Positions 1 to 9,954 of a stretch of 25,463 bases of DNA are shown here, in pieces. Both the position numbers and the translations under genes were made by a program. Within the stretch, counting starts at the first letter, position 1. The number at the start of each line of letters is the position of its first letter. The notes under the pieces are model-generated. The model was not told the origin of the DNA, did no database searches, and worked only from the letters and a program-made list of their open reading frames with translations. Source of the DNA: Globomyces pollinis-pini (Eukaryota > Chytridiomycota > Chytridiomycetes > Rhizophydiales > Globomycetaceae); assembly GCA_025399215.1 (NCBI GenBank), contig MU621330.1, positions 1-25,463 on the forward strand. The letters are read 5' to 3'.

Positions 1-525
1 TAGTGACAGATTTAGTTACTTTTAGTTTAGTAAAGAGATAGATAGTTTACTGATTGTGACTGAAATCCATATGAATCAACAGATATCGTAATCGCTTGTT
101 CCGATGGAATGTAATAATATCGGTTAACCCTAAATGGACCAAAAAATGCAGTCTTAATAAACAAAAAAGGACCGCACCTAGAGTTTGATATGTGAATAGC
201 ACATTGTGAAACTTAAGACTCCATGGATTGAGATAAGATGAACCTTCATCAGCCTACCCATCCGCTACGACACCGTTGATAAATGATTTCATGACCTTGC
301 CACTTAATACTTGGAGGGATTCTTGTAAAGCTTTCACCATACTTTTGTTTTTAAATAAACCTTTGCATAAAAATGCGGAAATTAAAAACATTATACATTC
401 CAACTAATGGTAGTTACTACTTAGCACGAATGTTCCCTATTTCAAAAATGAATAGTCAATTATAACTCACTCATAAAATTTCCAAATGAATCTCAAAATC
501 AACGTTTATTCGAGATTTACATCTA
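1..525. repeat. A repeat, copy 1 (left edge cut by window)
   Basis: This segment is repeated in the same orientation at 5076-5620. Both begin with tagtgacagatttagttact and end near gatttacatctat. Most of the length aligns base for base by eye with scattered substitutions and a few small indels; the second copy has an extra stretch near 5445-5460. It is the first part of a larger duplicated block that continues into B-family gene copies and the C repeat. No terminal inverted repeats, target-site duplication or transposase is visible, so I call it a duplicated segment and not a named transposon. The left boundary may lie outside the window. Confidence 0.9.
254..340 (-). CDS. Short conserved ORF in A repeat, 28 aa, early stop
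   Basis: The minus strand encodes a 28-residue ORF beginning MVKALQESLQVLSGKVMK. The matching ORF in the other A repeat (5310-5411) encodes 33 residues. Both share ATG placement, frame and nearly all residues up to VVADG, where this copy has TAG in place of the TTG (Leu) of the other. I know of no family for it. The reading frame may be a real small peptide shortened here, or an exon of a larger gene, or chance conservation inside a recent duplication. No signal peptide or clear promoter is seen. Confidence 0.3.
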   Translation of the reverse strand: MVKALQESLQVLSGKVMKSFINGVVADG

Positions 526-699
526 TCTATTTTCATTGACCACCCAAGTGTAACCACGTCCACATATCCTACTGCATTTGATAACAGAATGGCAAACTAA
601 TAAAATTTAGAACATCCCTTTTCTAAGGAAGTGTGGTTATGGTTGCTGTAAAATTATATGCAGAATCGAATCTTTAGAAGGGCATAGGTCGAACTACGG

Positions 700-985
700 T
701 TAGTCTGAATATAACAAACCTGGTGTTATGGCGTGAGAAGCTTCGACCTCTGGGATATCTATTTTGACCTGTGTAGACAGATGTAGACAGATCACCAGAG
801 CAAGACTGAGATACAAGAGATGAATCTCCACTTTTATCAATTGCTCTTCGTTTCTATTGCTGGATCTAATAAGATCCAGTCGCTTTTGTGCTAGAATATT
901 TTGTTCGGATCCATTAGGAGGTATGACAGTGAGCGCACCACTGTCTCCCCTAATGGCTCCATGAACCGTGTAAGGGCGTTGTTTT
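700..985 (-). pseudogene. B-family copy 1, inverted, start codon lost
   Basis: The minus-strand frame encodes a protein closely related to the B-family genes at 1059 and 6174: RPYTVHGAIRGDSGALTVIP, then LAQKRLDLIRSSNRN, then IPEVEASHAITPGLLYSD before the stop at 700. Homology to the other copies starts near FQI at about position 985. Upstream of that the frame stays open to about 1071 but only by reading the antisense of the promoter of the next B copy, and it has no ATG. The coding body is therefore intact but its own 5' end was lost at an inversion junction. The 3' flank (about 610-700) also matches the flank after 6500, including taaccgtagttcgacc. Confidence 0.7.
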
Positions 986-1058
986 ATCTGAAAATGAATC
1001 AAATCAGCAAAGATAAGAAAAGGAATAAAAGGAATCAACAACTGCAAATGAACACCTA

Positions 1059-1394
1059 ATGCATACTCCAATCATCTACCATCCTGATTTTCAGATATCA
1101 CACCGTCCGTACACGGTTTATGGGGTCATTAGGGGGGACAGTGGTGTGCTTACTGCCATACCTCCTAATGGATCCGAGAAAGATACTCTGCGACTGGATC
1201 TTATTAGATCCAGCAACAGAAATCAAGAGCGACGCATTAGAGTGGTGGAACTTCCTCTTTGTTCAAACTCTGGTAGTGAACTAGGACCAAATGTTCAAGC
1301 TCTTCTACCAGAATTCTCTTCCCTGTTGGTCCTTCTCATGAAATTGTTGACCTACCTGTTCAAGCGCTTAGCTACCGCTCAGGCTTTTCAATAG
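1059..1394 (+). CDS. B-family protein, copy 2 (111 aa), unknown function
   Basis: This intact ORF of 111 residues starts MHTPIIYHPDFQISHRPYTV. It shares its first 60-70 residues with the copies at 700-985 and 6174-6500: motif MHTPxIxHPxFQIS-RPYTVxGVI, then SGVxTxIPPxGSE, DLI and IxVVE. Its C-terminal 45 residues differ from the other copies: they are Leu-rich and hydrophobic and lack the EIEAS-TPG end. The upstream region 987-1058 aligns with the promoter region of the 6174 copy. In that copy four extra codons precede this methionine; here the equivalent ATG at 1048 reads ATG-AAC-ACC-TAA, and the TAA overlaps the start codon. No signal peptide, membrane anchor or known domain is recognisable. 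Function unknown. Confidence 0.5.
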   Translation: MHTPIIYHPDFQISHRPYTVYGVIRGDSGVLTAIPPNGSEKDTLRLDLIRSSNRNQERRIRVVELPLCSNSGSELGPNVQALLPEFSSLLVLLMKLLTYLFKRLATAQAFQ

Positions 1395-1520
1395 TTTCGA
1401 GTGAGAGTAAGGTGAAATGTTTTTAAATATTTTAGAATGTGGGACCAATCTTCAGTCTATTTCGTATCCGAAAGCGTGTGATTTTTGTGTTTCAACGGAA
1501 GTGGTTCGCTTCAATCTATT
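1391..1520. repeat. C repeat, copy 1
   Basis: Begins atagtttcgagtgag and ends gcttcaatctatt. It matches 6949-7067 in the same orientation with a few substitutions and a short deletion. In both places it lies immediately after forward B-family sequence, so it is the right end of the duplicated block. Confidence 0.8.
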
Positions 1521-1876
1521 CAATTCTAAGAATCTATATGTGAGCTTTCAAGTTCCTTGACGTGATATTTCACATTGTTAAGGTTTCCCGTTATAGTTGA
1601 CATGATAGGTTATATTTTATTAAGTTTCCAGATGATATACACTAGATAAGTAATTGCTGAGCTCTAATACCACGATGTAGTTTTATGATTTGAAAGTAAT
1701 CTAGATCTGAGTTTAAGATTATATCTGAAATTTTATTTGTGACTGTCAATGTAGTAGGAGTGCGTTTGTCGATTTGAAATCCTAAAACATAATTACTAGC
1801 TTAGAGTCAGAGTGAAACTGAATGCCAATTTGGTATACATTTAATCAGTATTTATTGTATTATACTGTGTACATAA
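1521..1876. other. Intergenic, nothing recognised
   Basis: AT-rich sequence between the C repeat and the 3' end of the msrA-type gene. I see no ORF, tRNA or repeat of note. Confidence 0.6.
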
Positions 1877-2517
1877 CTACAAATATTTTGCCCTAATTTG
1901 CTCCCAAGTCCTCTCAAAGTGAGTAGCACATTCGTATCCGTTAGGATTGTTTGTCAAGTAATCTTGATGGTAAGATTCTGCTGGAATATAGATTCCGATG
2001 GGTTCAATTGTAGTTGCAATTCTATGACTTCCAAAGTGTTTTTGTGCCGTTTTTGTCCCTTCTTCTGCTAATATTCTCTGGTTTTCATCATGATAGCATA
2101 TGCAAGATCTGTATTGGGTTCCTGAATCATAACCTTGTCTATTGACTGTCAAAGGATCATGACTACGATAAAAGAAATCAACCAATTCTGGAAAGGAAAC
2201 CACCTTTGGATCATATTTAACTTGAATAACTTCTGCGTGACCAGTCTTCCCTGTGCATACTTTCCGGTAGTCTGCCTTGTTGTCATGACCAGCTGCATAA
2301 CCAACTTGACAATCAATCAATCCATTATTCTTGAACTTTTTTCGGAAACTCTTCTCTATTCCCCAAAAGCATCCTAAGAATCATTATTGTGGTTAGTTAG
2401 TTTACCAGCGCCAAACGTTGCCAATTCGTACGAGCTATTCGATATAGATAATCCAGTAACACTCGTATTAGTAAACATGCTTTGCATCTTCTTCAACATT
2501 GTCTGAGTAGAAATCAT
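1877..2517 (-). CDS. msrA: Peptide methionine-(S)-S-oxide reductase MsrA
   Basis: Reduces methionine-S-sulfoxide in proteins back to methionine, using thioredoxin. Two exons, complement(1877-2373, 2406-2517), joined over a 32-nt GT-AG intron, give 202 residues. The splice restores the family signature ATFGAGCFWG, whose Cys is the catalytic residue; the intron falls within the Gly codon just before that Cys. Downstream are VGYAAGH, the TGHAEVIQVKYDP block and PAESYHQDYL, all typical of MsrA. The start at 2517 is the first ATG after an in-frame stop; Met codons at 2499, 2487 and 2478 are alternatives. The extra N-terminal residues (MISTQTMLKKMQSM) are weakly basic and could be a mitochondrial presequence, but this is inference. 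Family identity is very secure. Confidence 0.93.
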
Positions 2518-3229
2518 CAATCTGTCAATATTTTAAGTCAACTTTCTTCCCCTCAGTTTTTCCCCACTCTGATAGTTTATCCTCGATTTCGTTTTAATTT
2601 TTCCGAGTAGGATCAAGTATTCTAGTAATGCATACGAAAATGCAAAGAAATACTTACTCTGTGTAATAAAGTGCTTATCTAAATATAATCGCCTAGGAAA
2701 GATAAAATTTTCAATTTCAGTCTTAATCCAATATTTTAGGATGCAGATCAGAATGTTACTATAACAAGTATGATATCATCAAAATCAATTAACTGGTGTT
2801 TTCTAAAGTGTTTTTCATACCTCACTGTCAAGCCCTGTGCGGTCTAGAACATTCGTAGGTCAAATGTACAATTGTTCGTTTTTACAAAAAATCAATATTA
2901 TATCCTTTTATTTGACACTTTCATAATTGGCCCGCCAATGATCTTTCTTTAAGGGGGCCTCAATAGTTTTATTTTCAAATGGGACTTGGTTTTGTGGCTG
3001 GCTAGTGAAACACGCTTTAAGTCTAATTCAAAACAAGCCCCCACAAAGTCTAACTGATTTTCTAGTTCATGCCGAGTGTAATGAATATAATATTCTATAC
3101 AATTTAGATCTACGCTTTTAAAATTTTTGTAGTTTAATTTTATTCATCTCATTTGGGTAAGAGTTTGTAAAAATCCCATACAAAATCAAGTACCCTCAGA
3201 AAAAATCTTACATACGTTTCATAAAAAAG
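2518..3229. other. Intergenic, nothing recognised
   Basis: About 0.7 kb of AT-rich sequence upstream of both the msrA-type gene and the small secreted peptide gene. It must contain the promoters of both, but no long ORF, tRNA or repeat is visible. Confidence 0.55.
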
Positions 3230-3236
3230 TATAAAT
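3230..3236 (+). promoter_or_regulatory. TATA box of small secreted peptide gene
   Basis: The sequence tataaat lies 34 nt before the ATG at 3270, in an A-rich context (ataaaaaagtataaattc). This suggests a very short 5' UTR. The spacing and sequence fit a canonical eukaryotic TATA element; transcription start is inferred. Confidence 0.5.
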
Positions 3237-3269
3237 TCTGAGCAAAAAACTGATACTCTAACATACAAT

Positions 3270-3458
3270 ATGCAATATCTTACAATCTTGGCTATATTCT
3301 CACTAACTGTTTATGGGCAAGTTCAAGTATTTGCTTCAGATTCCCATCTCGTCAGACGTCAAGGACCAAGAGGTCAATCACTAAGTGATCCTACATTTGA
3401 TTCCAAAGCGCTTTCAAATGCTGTTGCCGAATCTGGGACTGATGAAATAACTCAGTAA
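3270..3458 (+). CDS. Small secreted peptide precursor, 62 aa
   Basis: Not a family I recognise. The N terminus MQYLTILAIFSLTVYG is a classic signal peptide with a hydrophobic core, cleavage likely after residues 16-22 (VYG or FAS). It is followed by SDSHLVRRQGPRGQSLSD. The Arg-Arg at residues 29-30 would suit a Kex2-type protease, leaving a mature peptide of about 32 residues that is Ser/Asp/Glu-rich and has no Cys. Support for a real gene is a TATA box 34 nt upstream, a good signal peptide and an AATAAA at 3474-3479 just after the stop. The gene is intronless and isolated between intergenic stretches. It could be a secreted effector, pheromone-like or processing peptide; none of these is shown. 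Confidence 0.6.
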   Translation: MQYLTILAIFSLTVYGQVQVFASDSHLVRRQGPRGQSLSDPTFDSKALSNAVAESGTDEITQ

Positions 3459-3806
3459 TTAAACTATTTTCTGAATAAAATAATCTTCTACTCTCCGAAT
3501 CTATTTAAACTAGTGGTTACTTGTCCCTACGGTTCGTATTTTATCCGAAGTTAATCGAAAGAAGATCAATTGAGCAACAATATGACACCCTTCACTATAT
3601 TACCTGACGGGTTAGTAGACCGAAATTTGATTAATGTTGTTTTGAATACTTAGAGTAAATACGGTTATTCATTTAGGTTAACTGGCTAGGTCTTAAGTAA
3701 CGACTGACATCTAGTCGTCAAAAGGTCGTGTCGTGTAAAGCTTCCATTTCTGATCTAGAGTACAAAAGGTATTGGTCTCTAATTACAAGCAGCATAAAGG
3801 ATAATA

Positions 3807-4010
3807 TCAGTCAGTAGCTTGATCTTCTAATGGTGCGTTATTATCGTTTCCTGCAACAAATTCAATTTGTTGGTGATAACAACCCTGACTTCTTGGATCA
3901 ATGATCATCATTAATCCTACTGTTCGTTTGATAATAATCAGTGTTGAACAATCTCCAATAGAATTGTATGTATGATAGCGTTGGGTATTAAAACCTGACC
4001 CGTTTAGCAT
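3807..4010 (-). CDS. Doubtful ORF, 67 aa, possibly frameshifted gene remnant
   Basis: An ATG-started ORF of 67 residues with no recognised domain, two Cys, and a hydrophilic acidic tail ending LEDQATD. Just upstream on the same strand a second ATG frame (from about 4075) runs into its stop at the start of this ORF (aga tgc taa overlapping atg cta aac). The two frames together could be one disrupted gene or the last exon of a small gene. No splice site joining them is obvious. It could equally be chance. The surrounding 3459-3806 and 4011-4298 hold nothing else I can support. Confidence 0.22.
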   Translation of the reverse strand: MLNGSGFNTQRYHTYNSIGDCSTLIIIKRTVGLMMIIDPRSQGCYHQQIEFVAGNDNNAPLEDQATD

Positions 4011-4298
4011 CTCATAGCTAAAGCATCCATAAACACAAAATCACAAACATTAGTTTTGTTTTTCATACTAGACCAGTAATATCCAGTAATTACAGATACC
4101 ATGACATGTACACATCCAATATTTCACATGATTACAGATGGCAGTATCAGAATTCGAGCGTTTTTTCAACGTGATGTCAGTGATTTGTATTCGCTCAGTG
4201 ATCGACACACTGACAAAAAGCAGATCTTCACGATTTGAGGTTTCATACCAAAGAATTCACCGTCACACACAACCGCAAACTATAAGATGGATGATAGC

Positions 4299-4303
4299 AA
4301 AAA
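4299..4303 (-). terminator. RNA polymerase III terminator (T run)
   Basis: Five T residues on the minus strand, 16 nt beyond the 3' end of the tRNA-Val. This is the first T run of sufficient length after the tRNA pair, and there is none between the two tRNAs, so one Pol III transcript could cover both. Confidence 0.55.
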
Positions 4304-4319
4304 GACAGATGGACAAAAT

Positions 4320-4392
4320 GATTTCATCCAGGATCGAACTGGAGACCTTGACCATGTTAAGGTCACGTGATAACCGACTACACCATGAAACC
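4320..4392 (-). tRNA. tRNA-Val (anticodon AAC)
   Basis: The 73-nt minus-strand sequence folds into a full cloverleaf: acceptor GGTTTCA/TGAAATC with one G-T pair, D arm, anticodon stem TGACC/GGTCA with loop TTAACAT, and T arm TCCAG-TTCGATC-CTGGA. The anticodon AAC (read as IAC) is valine. The internal B box GGTTCGA-type element is present as AGTTCGATC. No intron and no encoded CCA, as expected for a eukaryotic nuclear tRNA. It lies 4 nt downstream of the tRNA-Ile. Confidence 0.93.
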
Positions 4393-4396
4393 TTGT

Positions 4397-4468
4397 GCTT
4401 CGTACAGGGATCGAACCTGTGACCTTGGCGTTATTAGCACCACGCTCTACCGACTAAGCTAACGAAGC
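4397..4468 (-). tRNA. tRNA-Ile (anticodon AAT)
   Basis: The 72-nt minus-strand sequence forms a complete cloverleaf: acceptor GCTTCGT/ACGAAGC perfectly paired, D arm GCTTAGTCGGTAGAGC, anticodon stem TGGTG/CGCCA with loop CTAATAA, and T arm ACAGG-TTCGATC-CCTGT. Anticodon AAT (IAT after modification) is isoleucine. A and B box promoter elements are intact. No intron, no CCA. It is the upstream member of a tandem pair with tRNA-Val. Confidence 0.94.
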
Positions 4469-5075
4469 TGGATGTGGCTTGCTGCTGCACTCGATCCGTC
4501 CAAATTTCGCAATTTTTCGAATCGAATTTTCTTTCAAACCACATTGAAAAAATAGGTCAAGTTACCATATACAACCTTACAATACCATAATACCCACCAC
4601 TATTGAATAATTCTAAATATCGTCAAAATCATCAATACCACTCAGAAATAGTGTTTATCATTACCGAATAATATCAATATGACTCATTCAAGCACTTCTT
4701 GATTGTACAGTACGAGTATCTGTATAAACCACAAACTGCAAAGATTATCTGCATTTGGAGACCTGTTAGCACAGGGGACCCAATCATGAATGCTCTTAAT
4801 AAACTCTTAGATAACCGATATGACACTTGCCTTGAACGTGAATAATGGAAAGTAAATAGAGAAACTGTCCTTCCTTAGTTTAGTAAATGGATGGACTGTC
4901 CTTCCTTAGTTTGTTGAAGCAGCAAAACAGTCACAGTGGTTAAGATACAGTTCATTCATCTCCACATAAATGCGTGGCATAGACAAGTTAGAGAGTCAAT
5001 AAAACTCAAGTGACCGTTGACAAATACAGATGATTATACCATTTCAAATAGTTTTACACGCATTTTATCATCTGG
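4469..5075. other. Intergenic between tRNA pair and A repeat
   Basis: AT-rich, without convincing ORFs. It is the 5' flank of the tRNA pair. It holds the 18-bp direct repeat at 4864-4912 listed separately. Confidence 0.6.
4864..4912. repeat. 18-bp direct repeat, two copies
   Basis: actgtccttccttagttt occurs at 4864-4881 and again at 4895-4912, a 31-nt period. No further copies are seen nearby. Significance unknown. Confidence 0.85.
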
Positions 5076-5620
5076 TAGTGACAGATTTAGTTACTTTTAG
5101 TTTAGTAAAGAGATAGATAGTTTACTGATTGTGACTGAAACCCATATGGACCAACAGATATAGTAATAGCTTGTTCCGATTGAAATGTAATAATTTCGGT
5201 CTAAATGTACCAAAAAATGCAGTGTTAATAAACAAAAAAGGACCTAACCTAGAGTTTGATATGTGAATAGCGCGTCGTGAAACTTAAGACTCCATGGATT
5301 GAGATAAGATCAACCTTTATTGGCCAACCCATCCGCTACGACACCGTTGATAGTTGGTTTCATGACCTTGCCACTTAATACTTGGAGGGATTCTTGTAAA
5401 GCTTTGAACATGCTTTTGTTTTTAAATAAACTATTTCGTGACGAGACATAAGCGTGTGCATGAAAATGCGTAAATTAAAAACATCATACATTCCAACTAA
5501 TGGTAGTTACTACTTAGCACGAATGTTTGATATGTTAAAAATGAATAGTGAATTAGAACTCACTCATAAAATTTCCAAATGAATCTCAAAATCAACGTTT
5601 ATTCAAGATTTACATCTATC
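5076..5620. repeat. A repeat, copy 2
   Basis: Same orientation and order as 1-525, starting tagtgacagatttagttact and ending near gatttacatctatc. It carries the longer version of the conserved antisense micro-ORF (5310-5411). It begins the second copy of the A-B-B-C block. Confidence 0.9.
5310..5411 (-). CDS. Short conserved ORF in A repeat, 33 aa
   Basis: Minus-strand ORF of 33 residues, MFKALQESLQVLSGKVMK continuing to VVADGLANKG. It matches the 28-residue ORF at 254-340 codon for codon except for a few substitutions (VK/FK at the start, SF/PT near residue 20) and the premature TAG there. The first half would form an amphipathic helix. I recognise no family. It may be a real micropeptide, a final exon of a larger gene, or a decayed fragment inside the repeat. 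Two copies in a recent duplication are weak evidence for selection. Confidence 0.35.
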   Translation of the reverse strand: MFKALQESLQVLSGKVMKPTINGVVADGLANKG

Positions 5621-5900
5621 CCCTTTATCGAACAATAATCAATGCTACTAGTTATCATATGAAGATTTTGGTTAATGTACAAGATTCGGTTTATTGAATT
5701 GAAGTCCGTTACTTATGATGGCGTGTTGGTCAGGACATGTGGTATTTGACTACAAAACTCGTTTACAGCTTGAGAAGTAATCAAGAGTTGCAAGTTTTTG
5801 TACAAATCTTGAGGCCTACAGATTGGTCTGGTTGAAAGAAGAGAGATTTTTGTCACACATGAATAAGTTGAGTAGTAAGTATTATTCAACAGCAGTAACA
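5621..5900. other. Spacer inside duplicated block
   Basis: Lies between the A repeat and a decayed inverted B copy. It has no match I can see in the first block, where the equivalent spacer (526-610) is much shorter. No ORF of note. Confidence 0.5.
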
Positions 5901-6036
5901 GTGTTTGTTGAAACCATGAGATCTATTCGTTTTTGAGTCAAGTAACTGGTTTCAGTTCCGGAAAATACAACACTGTCAGCTTTAATAACTCCATCGACAC
6001 TTGAAAATCGGGATGAAACATCACTGGGATATGCAT
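5901..6036 (-). pseudogene. B-family copy, inverted, deleted and frameshifted
   Basis: On the minus strand, from ATG at 6036, the frame reads MHIPVMFHPDFQVS, clearly the B-family N terminus. A deletion then removes the RPYTVH segment and shifts the frame: the homologous residues GVIKADSVV and TQKRIDLM continue in another frame. The original frame stops after about 32 codons. This is a dead copy in head-to-head orientation with the intact copy at 6174, mirroring the arrangement at 700-1394. Confidence 0.75.
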
Positions 6037-6086
6037 TTTGGTGTTGACTCCTTTGTACAAATGTGATTTATCATCTTGAATTTAAG

Positions 6087-6118
6087 CTTCTCACGTCGTT
6101 TCACCAGGTTTGTTGTTG
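6087..6118 (+). pseudogene. B-family 3'-end fragment
   Basis: The forward sequence gaatttaagcttctcacgtc and the following tttcaccaggttt match the coding end of B copies (for B3, gagatcgaagcttcttgcgtc then gtaacaccaggtcc). Only the last 10-12 codons are present, wedged between the inverted broken copy and the promoter of the intact copy. Confidence 0.6.
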
Positions 6119-6150
6119 ATGACAAATCAAATCAGCACAGATAAGAAAGG

Positions 6151-6160
6151 GTATAAAAAG
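6151..6160 (+). promoter_or_regulatory. TATA-like element of B-family gene
   Basis: gtataaaaag precedes the ATG at 6174 and lies in a segment (6125-6173) conserved upstream of the other forward copy, where it reads ggaataaaag at about 1021-1030. Its closeness to the ATG (14 nt) implies either a very short leader or a start farther downstream, such as the Met at codon 5. Confidence 0.35.
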
Positions 6161-6173
6161 AATTAACACCGAA

Positions 6174-6500
6174 ATGTACACCAAAATGCATACCCCGGTG
6201 ATATTTCATCCAGAATTTCAGATCTCAAACCGTCCCTACACGGTTCATGGAGTTATTAAGGCTGAAAGTGGTGTGCCGACAGTGATCCCTTATGATGGAA
6301 CTGAAGCCAATTACCTGGCGCAAAAACGAAAAGATCTGATGGTCTTAACGAACAAAGGGAAAAGGCAAAGCATTAAAGTTGTGGAGATTCCTCCTCTAAT
6401 GAATCATTCATGCTGTAGTGATCTGTCCACAAGGTCGAATGATGTCCCAGAGATCGAAGCTTCTTGCGTCGTAACACCAGGTCCATTCTATACACACTAA
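6174..6500 (+). CDS. B-family protein, copy 3 (108 aa), unknown function
   Basis: The best-preserved member of the local family: 108 residues, MYTKMHTPVIFHPEFQIS, then NRPYTVHGVIKAESGVPTVI, LAQKRKDLM, QSIKVVEIPPL, and a C terminus VPEIEASCVVTPGPFYTH. The inverted copy at 700-985 shares both ends, so this is probably the ancestral layout; the copy at 1059 has a replaced tail. Predicted soluble with no signal peptide, membrane segment or Cys cluster, and no domain known to me. A TATA-like element and a conserved 3' flank (taaccgtagttcgacc onwards) duplicate along with the coding part. Start could also be Met5. A recently amplified, lineage-specific gene of unknown function. Confidence 0.55.
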   Translation: MYTKMHTPVIFHPEFQISNRPYTVHGVIKAESGVPTVIPYDGTEANYLAQKRKDLMVLTNKGKRQSIKVVEIPPLMNHSCCSDLSTRSNDVPEIEASCVVTPGPFYTH

Positions 6501-6565
6501 CCGTAGTTCGACCTTCTCCAATGCCTTTTAAAAATACACCTCCGTATCTAATTTTACAACAAGCA

Positions 6566-6935
6566 TATCAACCGAGACAAAGAACAAAGGATTAAAGTGG
6601 TGTATCTGTGGTATCTCGGCTATGATCTAGTGAACTGTCTACCCTACCCTTCTCAATTCATTGATTAATCAAGGCCGAAAGTTATGTGTCTCTCCGTGAT
6701 CCGTCCTCCTGGTTTAGACCCTTCATTTTCAAACTAACCATAGTTCGACCAAGAAGAAAGGCCTTCATTAATGCCCTTTTGAAAATCCGCCTCTGTCTCT
6801 AAGTTTACAACAAGAATATTCGCGCTTCCTAAGATAAGGTTTGTTCTAACTTTAATTAGTTTGCTAATTTTAAACAAACATACCAACCGAGACAAAGAAC
6901 AAAGGATTAAAGCGATGGAATTTACGGTTTGAATG
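6566..6935 (+). pseudogene. Scrambled B-family fragments
   Basis: Three pieces of B-family sequence follow the intact copy. At 6566-6600, aaagaacaaaggattaaagt encodes KEQRIKVV as in the middle of the family. At 6660-6735 a stretch like VIKAES joins directly to the family's 3' end, aaccatagttcgacc. At 6884-6917 the first piece is repeated almost exactly (accgagacaaagaacaaagg). No open frame spans them. Confidence 0.6.
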
Positions 6936-6948
6936 GTAGAATGGGTAA

Positions 6949-7067
6949 ATAGTTTCGAGTGAGGGTAAGGTGAAATGCTTTTAAATATTTTAGCATGTGG
7001 GAACAACTGTAAGTCTATTTTATATACCAATGTGTGGGATTTTTGAAGTGGTTCACTTCAATCTATT
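6949..7067. repeat. C repeat, copy 2
   Basis: Matches 1391-1520 from atagtttcgagtgag to cttcaatctatt, with one short deletion near 7045. It closes the second copy of the duplicated block. Confidence 0.8.
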
Positions 7068-7364
7068 TATTTACCCACTTAGCATCAAATAATCTACTGG
7101 ATCACATTAAGACGCGACAAATGATAGTTTACGGTCCTCACCATCAATTACATTCAATTTTTACACTATTCATGTGATTCTTTACAATGTATTTAATTTT
7201 AAACTACTGTATTATATATTTATTACTGAATACAATAAGTATTGAAATTATGACAGTTTTATGTAATTGGTTAAGAATATTTTAATGTTTGGTGGGTGAT
7301 TTAGTAAGTTGTGGTTAGGGTTAATTTAATTCGGAATAACAAATAAAACTTCACTTTTTTCAAA
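7068..7364. promoter_or_regulatory. LETM1 upstream region
   Basis: About 300 nt of very AT-rich sequence preceding the LETM1 start codon. It must contain that gene's promoter but I cannot name an element with confidence. Confidence 0.35.
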
Positions 7365-9784
<2,420 letters not shown>

Positions 9785-9954
9785 ACCTGCATCCATTTTA
9801 TTTTATTTTTTATTTAAAAGTCAATAAAATATCATCTTCTCATCATTTCAATCTTACCATTTTTGATTCAACAAAAAAAAAAATGAATTAAAACTAATGG
9901 ATTCAAAATACTATGTATTAGTACAATTCTGTAAGAGAATAGAATAAACTCTTT

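Noticed and set aside
4138..4422. 94-codon plus-strand ORF
   Set aside because: It runs antisense through the tRNA-Val gene, so it is chance.
6734..7030. 98-codon minus-strand ORF over the B-family fragments
   Set aside because: No ATG-supported homology; it is antisense to scrambled repeat sequence and the C repeat.
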